Shown piece after piece: positions 1 through 8,503 of a stretch of 64,000 nucleotides of DNA; positions within the stretch are counted from its first letter, which is position 1; each line of letters opens with the position of its first letter. The DNA lies in the NCBI GenBank assembly GCA_024707255.1, contig JANQAC010000001.1, forward strand, positions 1,860,001 to 1,924,000, read 5' to 3'. The stretch comes from Asticcacaulis sp. GTDB lineage: Bacteria > Pseudomonadota > Alphaproteobacteria > Caulobacterales > Caulobacteraceae. Below the pieces are notes generated by a model. The model had not been told where the DNA came from, searched no databases, and saw nothing but the letters and a program-made list of their open reading frames with translations. Position numbers and translations under genes: made by a program.

Positions 1-1
1 G

Positions 2-568
2 CCGCCGATCGAGGCCAAGCGCACCAGCCACCCGGAAGAAAAGGAACGCATCGGGCGGCTGGCGGCCTCCATGGTGCAGCCGGGCGATTCGATCATGCTC
101 GATTCGGGCACCACGGCGCTCCAGATCGCCCGTTTTCTGCCGGATGACGAGGATGTCACGGTCGTCACCAATGATTTCGAGGTGCTGTCGGCCCTGGCGC
201 AAAAACGAAAGATAAAGATCGTCATGCTGGGCGGCGAGTTGCGCCGCAAGAACATGGCCTTTTATGGTGCCCAGACCGTGGCGGCGCTCGATGACCTGTT
301 GCTCGACAAGCTGTTCCTCGGCGTCGATGGCTTCGATGTCGAGCGCGGCATCACCACGCACCATGAACCGGAAGCGCAACTGAACCGCAAGATGGTCGAG
401 ACGGCGCGGCAGGTGATCGCCATCACCGACTCATCGAAGTTCGGCAAGGTTTGCCTGCATCGCATCATCGACATCAGTGAAATCGATACCCTGATCACCG
501 ACGCCGACGCGCCCGACTTCATTCGGGACGCCGCCGATCGCCTCGGTTTCAAGCTGCATCTGGCCTAA
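2..568 (+). CDS. DeoR-family sugar-phosphate-sensing repressor (5' truncated)
   Basis: This is the C-terminal sensor part of a DeoR-type transcriptional repressor; the N-terminal winged-helix DNA-binding domain lies before the window. The open frame runs from base 2, and the visible start reads EAKRTSHPEEKERIGRLAA, followed by the family signature MLDSGTTALQIARFL and later VVTNDF, KLFLGVDGFD and SSKFGK. These segments form the phosphosugar isomerase-like fold that binds a sugar phosphate. The gene is followed by a galactoside/amino-sugar catabolic locus whose promoters share operator-like T-rich sequences, so I infer it is the local regulator (AgaR-like). It converges on the amidohydrolase with a 4-bp overlap of the stop regions. 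Confidence 0.88.
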   Translation, partial: PPIEAKRTSHPEEKERIGRLAASMVQPGDSIMLDSGTTALQIARFLPDDEDVTVVTNDFEVLSALAQKRKIKIVMLGGELRRKNMAFYGAQTVAALDDLLLDKLFLGVDGFDVERGITTHHEPEAQLNRKMVETARQVIAITDSSKFGKVCLHRIIDISEIDTLITDADAPDFIRDAADRLGFKLHLA

Positions 569-1650
569 TTCGGATTTGAATATTCGCGCTCGGCATTGGT
601 GTAGTAAATCTTGTCAATGACGCTTTTCGGCAGGGCCAGGCCCTTGGCGTCGGCGTGGATGTCGTTGACGTGCTGGGTTCCGTTGGTCGCCAGATAGGTC
701 CAGTCCGACAGCCAGTAGTCATGCGCCACCTGCTTGAATTCCGCCGGGTCTTCCCCCGGATTGAGCGTCAGGTCGGTGCCGTACAGGATGCGGTCCTGAT
801 ATTTGATGAAGAAGGTTCGCACCTTGTCGTAATCCTGCACGGACTGAGCTTGGATCTGCGTAATGCGCGCCGCCAGTTCGATATTGGCGTTGGGATAGGC
901 GTCGAGGAACTTCGCGGCCTCATCGACGCTCCATTCCAGACTGGCGAAATGCGCGCCGACGAATTTCAGATCGGGATGGCGGGCCACGAAGCGGTCGCGC
1001 GTCGCCATCAGCGCTTCGTAGCGCGGCATTTCCGGATGCAGGTACATGTAATATTCCGGATGCGCCTTGAAGTAGGAGCGGTCATTGTCGGTGCTCATCT
1101 CGTCCATCGGCAGCCAGCAGTTTTTCGGCTCGCCTTGGTGATTTATCAGCACCTTGCCGGCGGTGATGATGTGCGCCACCACCGGATCGAAGCGCGGATC
1201 GTCGATAAAGATCAACTGTCCCTTTTCATCGCGCTCGATCAGGCCGACATTCTTCCAGATCTTGACCGCCACGGCGCCCTGTTTGAATTCGGAATCGAGC
1301 CAGGCATTGGTCTTTTCTGCCCAGCCCGGCGCGGTAAAGCCCTTCATGGTGAAGGCGGTGGCGAAATGGAAATGCGCCGGATCGCCCGAGTGGAAATGAT
1401 GCGCCACGGCAGCCTGGTCGGTGAGGGTCGGAAATTCCGGATAATCGACATTGATGCTCAAGAGCTCGAAGCCATCGGCCTTCGCCTGATCGACAAAGGC
1501 CGGATCGGTGACATTGACATGGACGTGGGAGTCGAACTTTTTCACCCTGGTGAAATCGGCCACCGTATAGCCCGGATCGGCGGCGCAGGCGCCTGTGGCG
1601 AGCAATGAAGCCGTGGTGAGAAGGCTCAAAAACAGGCGGCGTCTGGTCAT
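565..1650 (-). CDS. Secreted amidohydrolase-family (TIM-barrel) metal-dependent hydrolase
   Basis: A 361-residue protein with an N-terminal Sec signal (arginine-rich start, then LFLSLLTTASLLATGACA). The mature part has amidohydrolase-2 features: DSHVHV near residue 40 (metal-binding HxH), LINHQGE in the middle, GAHFAS and a late GTD. This family hydrolyses C-N, C-O or lactone bonds; the substrate cannot be named. The Cys after ATGA is a poor lipobox, so cleavage by signal peptidase I is more likely. It is divergent from the alpha-galactosidase, with two operator-like sequences between them, so its substrate is probably a product of the same polysaccharide locus. Confidence 0.8.
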   Translation of the reverse strand: MTRRRLFLSLLTTASLLATGACAADPGYTVADFTRVKKFDSHVHVNVTDPAFVDQAKADGFELLSINVDYPEFPTLTDQAAVAHHFHSGDPAHFHFATAFTMKGFTAPGWAEKTNAWLDSEFKQGAVAVKIWKNVGLIERDEKGQLIFIDDPRFDPVVAHIITAGKVLINHQGEPKNCWLPMDEMSTDNDRSYFKAHPEYYMYLHPEMPRYEALMATRDRFVARHPDLKFVGAHFASLEWSVDEAAKFLDAYPNANIELAARITQIQAQSVQDYDKVRTFFIKYQDRILYGTDLTLNPGEDPAEFKQVAHDYWLSDWTYLATNGTQHVNDIHADAKGLALPKSVIDKIYYTNAEREYSNPN

Positions 1651-1668
1651 ATTCCGGCTCCCAAATTT

Positions 1669-1688
1669 TGAAAAGAAAGAAAACGAAA
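1669..1688 (-). promoter_or_regulatory. AgaR/DeoR-like operator upstream of the amidohydrolase
   Basis: Read on the minus strand the site is TTTCGTTTTCTTTCTTTTCA. It matches about 17 of 20 positions of the E. coli AgaR operator as I remember it (TTTCRTTTYRTTTYNYTTKK). It lies 19 bp upstream of the amidohydrolase ATG, where a bound repressor would block transcription. The consensus is recalled, not looked up. Confidence 0.5.
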
Positions 1689-1695
1689 TTTAATG

Positions 1696-1720
1696 TTGCG
1701 TTTTCATGTCTTTTTGTTTG
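1696..1720 (+). promoter_or_regulatory. AgaR/DeoR-like operator upstream of the alpha-galactosidase
   Basis: The stretch TTGCGTTTTCATGTC followed by TTTTTGTTTG repeats the T-rich pattern of the sites at 1669-1688 and 4889-4908; all three share CGTTTTC. It sits 67-91 bp before the alpha-galactosidase ATG. Two sites facing opposite ways in this divergent region fit joint control of both genes. Confidence 0.42.
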
Positions 1721-1786
1721 CCTTTTTAATTTGACTTATGCAAGATCAAAAATGAACCATGCGCAACAGCGGGGAGGTAGTCGACC

Positions 1787-3853
1787 ATGATAACGCAGAA
1801 CATGACCAGCCGGCGCGGTATGCTCAAGCTGCTGTCGGGCACAGTTATGGCTTCGGGGCTTATGGCCACGGCCGGCCGCGCGCAAAGCGCTTCAGTGGCG
1901 ACCGTTTCTGATGCCGCCATCGCCATAGATTTCGATCTTGGCCTGAATAGCCGCATCATTGCCCGGCAGAACGGCAAGGCGGTCGAACTGACCGACTTCG
2001 CGCCATCGGAAACGGTGACCCTGGCAGACAGTAAGGTGATCGATCGCTTCACTTTCGCCGATAAAAACCAAAAACCGATCAATGGTATTCACGGCAAGGG
2101 CATTCTGTACGCCGTGCGCGGCGTGTCCTCGGATGGGCTGGAAAAGACGATCGAGATCGCGCTTTATGATCGCTATCCAGGCTTCGCTGTCACCAAGGTC
2201 ACCTATCGCAATAAAGGTCCGGCCGATCTCGAAATCGCCGCCTGGACCTCGCACAGCCACATGCTGAAAGGCACCGCCTTCTGGTCCTTCTCCGGTTCGT
2301 CGCATGACGACCGCCGCGACTGGGTGCAGCCGGTCAAGGCCGGTTTCGACCAGCCGAACTTCATGGGCATGAATGCCTCCGACTATGGCAGCGGTACGCC
2401 GATCGTCGATGTCTGGCGGCCCGATGCCGGTCTGGCCGTCGGTCATATCGAAACGGCGCCGAAGCTGATCTCCCTGCCACTGATCGCCACGGCGGCCGGT
2501 GCGGGCGTGGGCATTCGGTATGAGCACGCAACAACCCTGAAAGCCGGCGACAGCCTGACCACGCTCGATACCTTTGTCAGCGTCCACCAGCGCGACCACT
2601 ATGCCACGCTCGATACCTACCGCCGGGTGATGGCCGACCGCGGCCTGGCGGCGCCGAAACCGCCGGCGGAATCCTACGAACCCGTCTGGTGCGCCTGGGG
2701 CTATCAGCGTAATTTCACCGTCGAGGAAATCGAGAGCACATTTGCCAAGGCCAAGGATGTCGGACTGGATTGGGCCGTGCTCGATGACGGCTGGCAGACC
2801 TCCGAGGGCGACTGGTATCTCGATACGAAAAAGTTCCCGCGCAAGGACGAAGATATGATCGCTTTCGTCCAGTCGATCAAAAAAGCGGGTTTGCGGCCGC
2901 GTCTGTGGCTGGCGCCTTTGGCGGTCGATCCGGGCACAGACCTGTTGCACGATCACACCGACATGCTGCTGCTCAATCAGGATGGCGCGGTGCAGAATGT
3001 CACCTGGTGGAACGCCTTTTATCTCTGCCCGGCCTACCAGCCGACGCGTGAATATTACCGCCAGCTTATCCGGAAAATCATCGGCGAGTGGGGCTTCGAG
3101 GGCCTGAAACTCGACGGCCAGCACATGAATGGCGTAGCGCCCTGTTATAATCCGTCGCACAACCATGCCAAACCGGAAGACTCGGTCGAGCACCTCCAGG
3201 ATTTCTGGAAGCTGATCTATGACACGGCGCGCGAGATCAATCCGAATGCCGTGGTTGAATTTTGTCCGTGCGGCACGTCCTACGCCTTCCATAACCTGCC
3301 CTATACCAATCATGTGCCGGCCTCCGATCCGCTCAGTTCGTGGCAGGTGCGCCTGAAGGGCAAGTCGCTGAAAGCCCTGATGGGGCGGGATGCCGCCTAT
3401 GCCGGAGACCATGTCGAGCTTTCCGATGGCGGTGACGATTTCGCCTCGACCGTCGGGATTGGCGGCATCGTTTCGACCAAGTTCACCTGGCCGGGACCGG
3501 GCCACGAGAAGGGTGAGAACTTCCAGTTGACGCCGGAACGCGAAGTGATGTGGCGCAAATGGGTGGGGCTCTACAAAAAGCACATGCTTTCCACTGGCCA
3601 GTACCGGGGCGAGCTCTACGATATCGGTTTCGATAAGCCGGAAGCCCATGCGGTCGAAAAGGACGGCAGGCTCTATTACGCCTTCTATGCCGACAAATGG
3701 GATGGCGAGGTGGAACTGCGCGGATTGACGAAGAAACGTTACCGCCTGCGCGACTATTTCAACGACGCCTCGCTCGGCGATATCACGCCGGCCAAAAACC
3801 GCATTCCGGCAAAATTCGAGCGCTTCCTGCTGATCGAAGCCACGCCGGTTTAA
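1787..3853 (+). CDS. GH36 alpha-galactosidase (melibiase), Tat-exported
   Basis: A 688-residue glycoside hydrolase family 36 enzyme that releases terminal alpha-D-galactose from oligosaccharides or galactosides. The N terminus carries a twin-arginine signal (SRRGMLKLLSG then a hydrophobic stretch ending AGRA). The catalytic barrel starts near PVWCAWGYQRNFT (about residue 300), includes LDDGWQ, has the nucleophile motif KLD with Asp443, and the likely acid/base Asp514 in ASDP. The start is supported by GGGGAGG nine bases before the ATG. It is followed 13 bp downstream by the EamA permease, suggesting co-transcription. Family assignment is secure; the natural substrate is not. Confidence 0.92.
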   Translation: MITQNMTSRRGMLKLLSGTVMASGLMATAGRAQSASVATVSDAAIAIDFDLGLNSRIIARQNGKAVELTDFAPSETVTLADSKVIDRFTFADKNQKPINGIHGKGILYAVRGVSSDGLEKTIEIALYDRYPGFAVTKVTYRNKGPADLEIAAWTSHSHMLKGTAFWSFSGSSHDDRRDWVQPVKAGFDQPNFMGMNASDYGSGTPIVDVWRPDAGLAVGHIETAPKLISLPLIATAAGAGVGIRYEHATTLKAGDSLTTLDTFVSVHQRDHYATLDTYRRVMADRGLAAPKPPAESYEPVWCAWGYQRNFTVEEIESTFAKAKDVGLDWAVLDDGWQTSEGDWYLDTKKFPRKDEDMIAFVQSIKKAGLRPRLWLAPLAVDPGTDLLHDHTDMLLLNQDGAVQNVTWWNAFYLCPAYQPTREYYRQLIRKIIGEWGFEGLKLDGQHMNGVAPCYNPSHNHAKPEDSVEHLQDFWKLIYDTAREINPNAVVEFCPCGTSYAFHNLPYTNHVPASDPLSSWQVRLKGKSLKALMGRDAAYAGDHVELSDGGDDFASTVGIGGIVSTKFTWPGPGHEKGENFQLTPEREVMWRKWVGLYKKHMLSTGQYRGELYDIGFDKPEAHAVEKDGRLYYAFYADKWDGEVELRGLTKKRYRLRDYFNDASLGDITPAKNRIPAKFERFLLIEATPV

Positions 3854-3866
3854 AAGGGGGAATGAC

Positions 3867-4775
3867 ATGAATGAACCGATGCCGGAAGGCACACCTGGGG
3901 CGGCGACGGGCAAGCGCTGGCTGATTTTCGCGCTTGCCGTTGTGGCTCTTTGGGGCGTCTGGGGCGCCTTTACCGGCCTCTCGGCGCAGAAGGGCTTCCC
4001 CGAAACCCTGACCTATTGCGTTTGGGCGCTGACCATGATCGTGCCGGCGCTGTTTGTGCTGGCCAAGGCCGGCTGGAAACTCGACCGCGATCCAAGATCC
4101 ATCCTCTATGGCCTGATCATCGGTCTGCTCGGCGCCGGCGGGCAGATGGTGCTGTTCTATACGGTTAATACCGGCCCGGCCTATCTGATTTTTCCGGTCA
4201 TTTCGCTGTCACCCCTGGTCACCATCCTGATGTCGGCGGCTTTCCTGAAAGAGCGCACGACGAAGCTCGGCCTGCTTGGCGTGGTGCTGGCCCTGGTGGC
4301 GCTGCCGATGTTCGATTTCTCGCCGGACAAGGGCTTCTCCTTCATGAATGGCGGGGTGTGGTTTCCGCTCGCCCTGGTCATTATGGCGTGCTGGGGCGTC
4401 CAGGCCTATTTCATGAAGCTCTCCAACAACTCGATGAGCGCCGAGAGTATCTTTTTTTACATGATGGTGACCGGCCTGATGCTGGTGCCGGTGGCGTTGA
4501 TGATGACCGACTTCTCCAAACCGATTAACTGGGGGCTGGACGGGCCGTATCTCGCTGCCGCCATCCAGGTTCTGAACGCCATCGGCGCCCTGTGCCTGGT
4601 CTATGCCTTCCGCCATGGCAAGGCGATCGTGGTGGCGCCGCTGACCAATGCCGGCGGACCGCTGGTGACGGCGGTGATTTCGCTGGTCGTGGCCAATGCC
4701 ATTCCCGGTGAACTGAAGATCGTCGGCCTGGTTCTGGCGGTGATCGCCTCGGCCCTGCTGGCCCTGGCCGCCTGA
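3867..4775 (+). CDS. EamA/DMT-superfamily permease
   Basis: A 302-residue inner-membrane protein with about ten hydrophobic helices in two EamA-like halves (for example WLIFALAVVALWGVWGAF at the start and LVLAVIASALLALAA at the end). DMT permeases move small metabolites, including some sugars. It starts right after the alpha-galactosidase behind a GGGGGAATGAC ribosome-binding region and is followed by a strong terminator. The position suggests import of galactose or a related sugar, but no residue proves the substrate. Confidence 0.82.
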   Translation: MNEPMPEGTPGAATGKRWLIFALAVVALWGVWGAFTGLSAQKGFPETLTYCVWALTMIVPALFVLAKAGWKLDRDPRSILYGLIIGLLGAGGQMVLFYTVNTGPAYLIFPVISLSPLVTILMSAAFLKERTTKLGLLGVVLALVALPMFDFSPDKGFSFMNGGVWFPLALVIMACWGVQAYFMKLSNNSMSAESIFFYMMVTGLMLVPVALMMTDFSKPINWGLDGPYLAAAIQVLNAIGALCLVYAFRHGKAIVVAPLTNAGGPLVTAVISLVVANAIPGELKIVGLVLAVIASALLALAA

Positions 4776-4796
4776 CCCTGTTCTGTCTCAACTCTG

Positions 4797-4833
4797 GCCG
4801 GTCCTGATTTTTCCCGCGGGATCGGCTTTTTTT
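4797..4833 (+). terminator. Rho-independent terminator after the alpha-galactosidase/permease unit
   Basis: An 8-bp stem, GCCGGTCC (4797-4804) with GGATCGGC (4819-4826) including one G-T pair, is followed directly by seven T residues. It separates the alpha-galactosidase-permease unit from the GatZ operon. Confidence 0.75.
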
Positions 4834-4888
4834 GTTTCGAATTATACGGTCGATTCGTCAAAAATTTGCAAAATCGCAATTTTATATG

Positions 4889-4908
4889 TTTCGTTTTCAT
4901 TGTTTTGG
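4889..4908 (+). promoter_or_regulatory. AgaR/DeoR-like operator upstream of the GatZ operon
   Basis: The sequence TTTCGTTTTCATTGTTTTGG shares TTTCGTTTTC exactly with the site at 1669-1688 and fits about 17 of 20 positions of the recalled AgaR consensus. It lies about 65 bp before the GatZ start codon, linking this operon to the DeoR-type regulator at the window start. Confidence 0.5.
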
Positions 4909-4972
4909 TTGCGTTGTTGCTTGTGTTGCGGTAAGAGTCGCTTTAACAAACCTGCCATGAAAAGGACAAGCC

Positions 4973-6271
4973 ATGAAGGCCATGCTCGATCTGGTCGCCC
5001 GCCACAAGGCCGGCCAGGCGGTCGGTATCACCTCGGTCTGCTCGGCGCATCCGCTGGTCGTGGAAGCGACCTTTGCTCATGCCTTGAAGAGGAAATCCGA
5101 CGTTACCCTGATCGAGGCCACCTGCAATCAGGTCAATCAGGATGGCGGCTATACCGGCATGAAGCCGGCCGATTTCGTTGCCTTCGTGTACGCCATCGCC
5201 GATAAGGCAGGCCTTGACCGCAAGCGCATCCTGCTGGGCGGCGATCACCTCGGTCCCAATCCATGGACCGATCTCAGCGCTGATGAAGCCATGCAAAAGG
5301 CCGAGGTGCTGATTGAGCAGTATGTCGCCGCCGGCTTCCGCAAGATCCACGCCGATTGCTCGATGTCGTGCGCCGATGATCCGGTTCCCCTGCCGGAAGA
5401 CACCATCGCCCGCCGTACCGCGCGTCTGATAGCCATCGCCGAAGCGACCCACGTCAGGGTTGGCGGCGAACCCCCGGTCTATGTCATCGGCACCGAAGTG
5501 CCGGTGCCCGGTGGCGCCCACGAAGACCTGCCGGAACTGGAAGTGACCACGCCCGAAGCGGCGCTGGCCACTATCGAGACGCACAAGGCGATCTTCGCCG
5601 AACTGGGCCTGTCTGCTGCCCGGCCGCGAGTCATCGCCACGGTCGTCCAGCCCGGCGTCGAGTTCGACCATCACAAGGTCATCGACTATGACCGCGCCAA
5701 GGCCGTGCGCCTCAGCCGCGCTATCGATGACCTGCCGACGATTGTTTTCGAGGCCCACTCGACCGACTACCAGACGCCCAAGGCGCTGAAACAACTGGTC
5801 GAGGATCACTTCGCCATCCTCAAGGTCGGTCCCGGCGTCACCTTCGCCCTGCGCGAGGCCCTGTGGGCGCTCGACGCCATCGAAGGCGAATGGATCGCGC
5901 CCGACAGACAATCCGGCTTCCGCGAAGTGGTGATCGATCGCATGACCGCCGAGCCGAAGAACTGGGCGAAATATTATCATGCCACCGGCGCAGCCCTGCA
6001 GTTCGACCTGCAATACAGCCTGTCGGATCGCATCCGCTATTACTGGCCGGATAGTCAGATTCAGGCGGCGCAAGGCAAGTTGTTCGCCAATCTCACGCAG
6101 TCGCCGCCGCCGCTCGCCCTGGTCAGCCAGTACCTGCCGGACGCCTATGCGCTCATTCGTGACGGCGGCCTGAAATTGACGCCAGAAAACCTGGTGATCG
6201 CCCATATCGGCGCCACCCTCGATGCCTATCTGGCCGCCTGTACGCCTATATTGGAGTTGATTGATGCCTGA
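4973..6271 (+). CDS. GatZ/KbaZ-family protein (tagatose-6-phosphate 4-epimerase or aldolase subunit)
   Basis: A 432-residue member of the GatZ/KbaZ/AgaZ family. Hallmarks are VGITSVCSAHPLVVEA at the start, LIEATCNQVNQ, GGDHLGPNPW near residue 90 and KIHADCSMSCADD. In E. coli the protein is the non-catalytic partner of the tagatose-1,6-bisphosphate aldolase GatY/KbaY; other family members epimerise D-tagatose 6-phosphate to fructose 6-phosphate. No GatY-type aldolase or tagatose-6-phosphate kinase is visible in the window, so I favour the epimerase role, by inference. It overlaps the following SIS-domain gene and is the first gene of the operon after an operator-like site. Confidence 0.88.
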   Translation: MKAMLDLVARHKAGQAVGITSVCSAHPLVVEATFAHALKRKSDVTLIEATCNQVNQDGGYTGMKPADFVAFVYAIADKAGLDRKRILLGGDHLGPNPWTDLSADEAMQKAEVLIEQYVAAGFRKIHADCSMSCADDPVPLPEDTIARRTARLIAIAEATHVRVGGEPPVYVIGTEVPVPGGAHEDLPELEVTTPEAALATIETHKAIFAELGLSAARPRVIATVVQPGVEFDHHKVIDYDRAKAVRLSRAIDDLPTIVFEAHSTDYQTPKALKQLVEDHFAILKVGPGVTFALREALWALDAIEGEWIAPDRQSGFREVVIDRMTAEPKNWAKYYHATGAALQFDLQYSLSDRIRYYWPDSQIQAAQGKLFANLTQSPPPLALVSQYLPDAYALIRDGGLKLTPENLVIAHIGATLDAYLAACTPILELIDA

Positions 6272-7427
6272 CCCTGTAACTCAACTTGGTATCGATGAGG
6301 CGGAGCTGCAAAGGCTGGGCGCCTTATGGACGGCGCGCGAAATCGAGCAGCAGCCGGAAATGCTGCGCCAGACGCAAGCGATCCTGTTCGCACAAAAAGC
6401 CGCGGTCGAAGCCTTTCTCAAGCCGCTGCTTGATCGCAAGGCGCGCATTATTCTGACGGGCGCCGGCACCTCGGCCTTTATTGGCGAATGTCTCGCGCCG
6501 GCACTTTCGGCACGGCTGAAGGCGCGCGTCGAGGCCATCCCGACCACCGATCTGGCCTGCGCCCCGCAGCTCTATTTCGAGACGGATACGCCGACCCTGC
6601 TGGTCTCCTTCGGACGCTCGGGTAACAGCCCCGAAAGCGTCGCCGCCGCGCAACTGGCCGATCGCTTCGTCACCGATCTGCATCATTTGGTCATTACCTG
6701 TAATGCCGAGGGGGCGCTTGCGGCCTATGGGCAAGGCGCCAGAGGCCTGACCATTCTGCTGCCGGAAGCGACGCACGATCGTAGCTTCGCCATGACCTCC
6801 AGCTTTTCGTGCATGACCTATGCGGCGCTGGCGGCCTTTACCGGCATCGAGCAAATGCAGGGCCGCATTGAGGCGATTGCCACGGCGACGCAAAGCGTAC
6901 TGACCGACTACACCGCCGCCATGAAGCAGACGGCCTCTGAAGGCTATGAACGCATCGTCTATCTTGGCAGTCATATTTTCCAGGGGCTGGCGCGTGAATC
7001 GGGCCTTAAGCTGCTGGAACTGACCAATGGCGGGCTGGTGACCATGTTCGATTCGCCGCTCGGTTTTCGTCATGGTCCGAAGACCATCGTCAACAGCAAG
7101 ACCCTGGTCGTCGTTTTCTTCTCCAACAATGCCTATACGCGCGGCTATGACGGCGACCTGCTCGATGAACTGCGCAGGGATAATGACGCCGCCCGTGTCA
7201 TCGCCATTACCTCGCAGGATGGCGTCGGTGTCGAAGCCGCCGATACGGTGCGCATTAAGGGGCTGGAAACGGCCGACGACACCGACCTGCTTTTCCCCTA
7301 TATCATTTGCCCGCAGGTTTTCGCCTTTTACAGATCCCTGCACCATGGCCTGACGCCCGACAAGCCGAACGCTTCGGGCACGGTCAATCGCGTCGTGCAG
7401 GGCGTGCGCATCCATGAACTGGGGTAG
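6264..7427 (+). CDS. AgaS-like SIS-domain sugar-phosphate deaminase/isomerase
   Basis: A double-SIS protein of about 387 residues, related to AgaS (galactosamine-6-phosphate deaminase/isomerase). Visible motifs are ILTGAGTSAFIGE (about residues 65-77), LLVSFGRSGNSPES (sugar-phosphate loop), and GFRHGPKTIV with the conserved RHGP. I chose ATG 6264 over TTG 6261 because GGAG at 6253 is seven bases away. It overlaps the stop of the GatZ gene by 8 bp, so translation is probably coupled. In the local pathway it would convert galactosamine 6-phosphate to tagatose 6-phosphate for the GatZ-like protein. Confidence 0.85.
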   Translation: MPDPVTQLGIDEAELQRLGALWTAREIEQQPEMLRQTQAILFAQKAAVEAFLKPLLDRKARIILTGAGTSAFIGECLAPALSARLKARVEAIPTTDLACAPQLYFETDTPTLLVSFGRSGNSPESVAAAQLADRFVTDLHHLVITCNAEGALAAYGQGARGLTILLPEATHDRSFAMTSSFSCMTYAALAAFTGIEQMQGRIEAIATATQSVLTDYTAAMKQTASEGYERIVYLGSHIFQGLARESGLKLLELTNGGLVTMFDSPLGFRHGPKTIVNSKTLVVVFFSNNAYTRGYDGDLLDELRRDNDAARVIAITSQDGVGVEAADTVRIKGLETADDTDLLFPYIICPQVFAFYRSLHHGLTPDKPNASGTVNRVVQGVRIHELG

Positions 7428-7435
7428 ATCGGATA

Positions 7436-8419
7436 ATGGGGTATCTGTTAGGCGTCGATGGCGGCGGCACCAAGACCGAATTCGTCTTGGTCGATGCCGA
7501 AGGCCATGTCAGGGCCACCCATCAGGGCGGTTCGTGCTACTATATCCAGATCGGCGTCGATGGCCTGCATGAACTGCTGGCCGAAGGTGTCCAGGCCGTG
7601 CTTTCGCAGGTTTCCGGAAAGCCGGAAGATATCGATTTCGCCTTTTTCGGTCTGCCGGCGCATGGCGAGGATTCCATCGCCGAACCCATGCTCGATGTCG
7701 TGCCGGAAGCGGTGCTCGGCCACAGGCGTTATGCCTGCGGCAATGACATGATCTGCGGCTGGGCCGGATCGCTCGCCGGTGCCGACGGCATCAATATCGT
7801 CGCCGGCACGGGCTCGATCGGTTATGGCGAACATGGTGGCCTGTCGGCGCGCGGCGGTGGCTGGGGCGAGGTTTTTTCCGACGAAGGCTCGGCCCACTGG
7901 ATCGCCATTTCCGGCCTTAATGCCTTCTCGCGCATGGCCGATGGCCGGCTGGCCAAAGGGCCGCTCTATGATGTGTTCATGCAGGCGCTGGAGCTGAAAA
8001 ACGACCTGGATATCTGCGGATATGTCTTCGGCCGCGAAGCGCCCTCGCGTGACAGGATCGCCGCCATGTCGAAGCTGGTCTCGCAATCGGCCGAGGCGGG
8101 CGATCGCGTGGCGTTGAAAATTTTCGATTCGGCGGGCTATGAACTGGCGGCCATAGTCGATGCCATTCGCATGAAGCTGAACTACGCACCGGATGAATCG
8201 GTGGCCCTGTCCTATTCCGGCGGTGTTTTCAAATGCGGCGAGTTGATCCTTGAGCCGTTCCAAAAGTACCTCAACCAGTTTTCGATGATGCCAGATAGCC
8301 CCCGCTACGACCTGCGCAAACCGCTCCATGCGCCGAGCATCGGATCGGCGCTTTATGCGGCCAGGCGGCTGGGACGGCCGTTCAGTGCCGATGTGCTGGC
8401 TACCCTGCCGCGCCTGTAA
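7436..8419 (+). CDS. BadF/BadG-family kinase, likely amino-sugar kinase
   Basis: A 327-residue ASKHA-fold ATPase like N-acetylglucosamine kinases. GVDGGGTKTEFVLVD at the N terminus is the phosphate-1 loop, INIVAGTGSIGYG is phosphate-2, and SYSGGVFKCGEL is the adenosine motif. It starts 8 bp after the AgaS-like gene. Given its neighbours I infer phosphorylation of galactosamine or N-acetylgalactosamine at O6; a glucosamine substrate is equally possible from sequence alone. No NagA/AgaA deacetylase is nearby, which favours the free amine. Confidence 0.83.
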   Translation: MGYLLGVDGGGTKTEFVLVDAEGHVRATHQGGSCYYIQIGVDGLHELLAEGVQAVLSQVSGKPEDIDFAFFGLPAHGEDSIAEPMLDVVPEAVLGHRRYACGNDMICGWAGSLAGADGINIVAGTGSIGYGEHGGLSARGGGWGEVFSDEGSAHWIAISGLNAFSRMADGRLAKGPLYDVFMQALELKNDLDICGYVFGREAPSRDRIAAMSKLVSQSAEAGDRVALKIFDSAGYELAAIVDAIRMKLNYAPDESVALSYSGGVFKCGELILEPFQKYLNQFSMMPDSPRYDLRKPLHAPSIGSALYAARRLGRPFSADVLATLPRL

Positions 8420-8503
8420 AAGGCTGGCGTAACGCATCTGCCTGTTTGACAAAAGCCCATCTGCCATTGATGTTTGTCGGATACAAAAAAGGCAGGAAGC
8501 GGC

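Noticed and set aside
565..1650. Amidohydrolase as a lipoprotein
   Set aside because: The residue three before Cys is Thr and the sequence TGAC is a poor lipobox; a Sec signal ending ACA is more likely.
1892..3913. A 673-codon minus-strand frame opposite the alpha-galactosidase
   Set aside because: Antisense shadow of a conserved GH36 gene, without recognisable domains.
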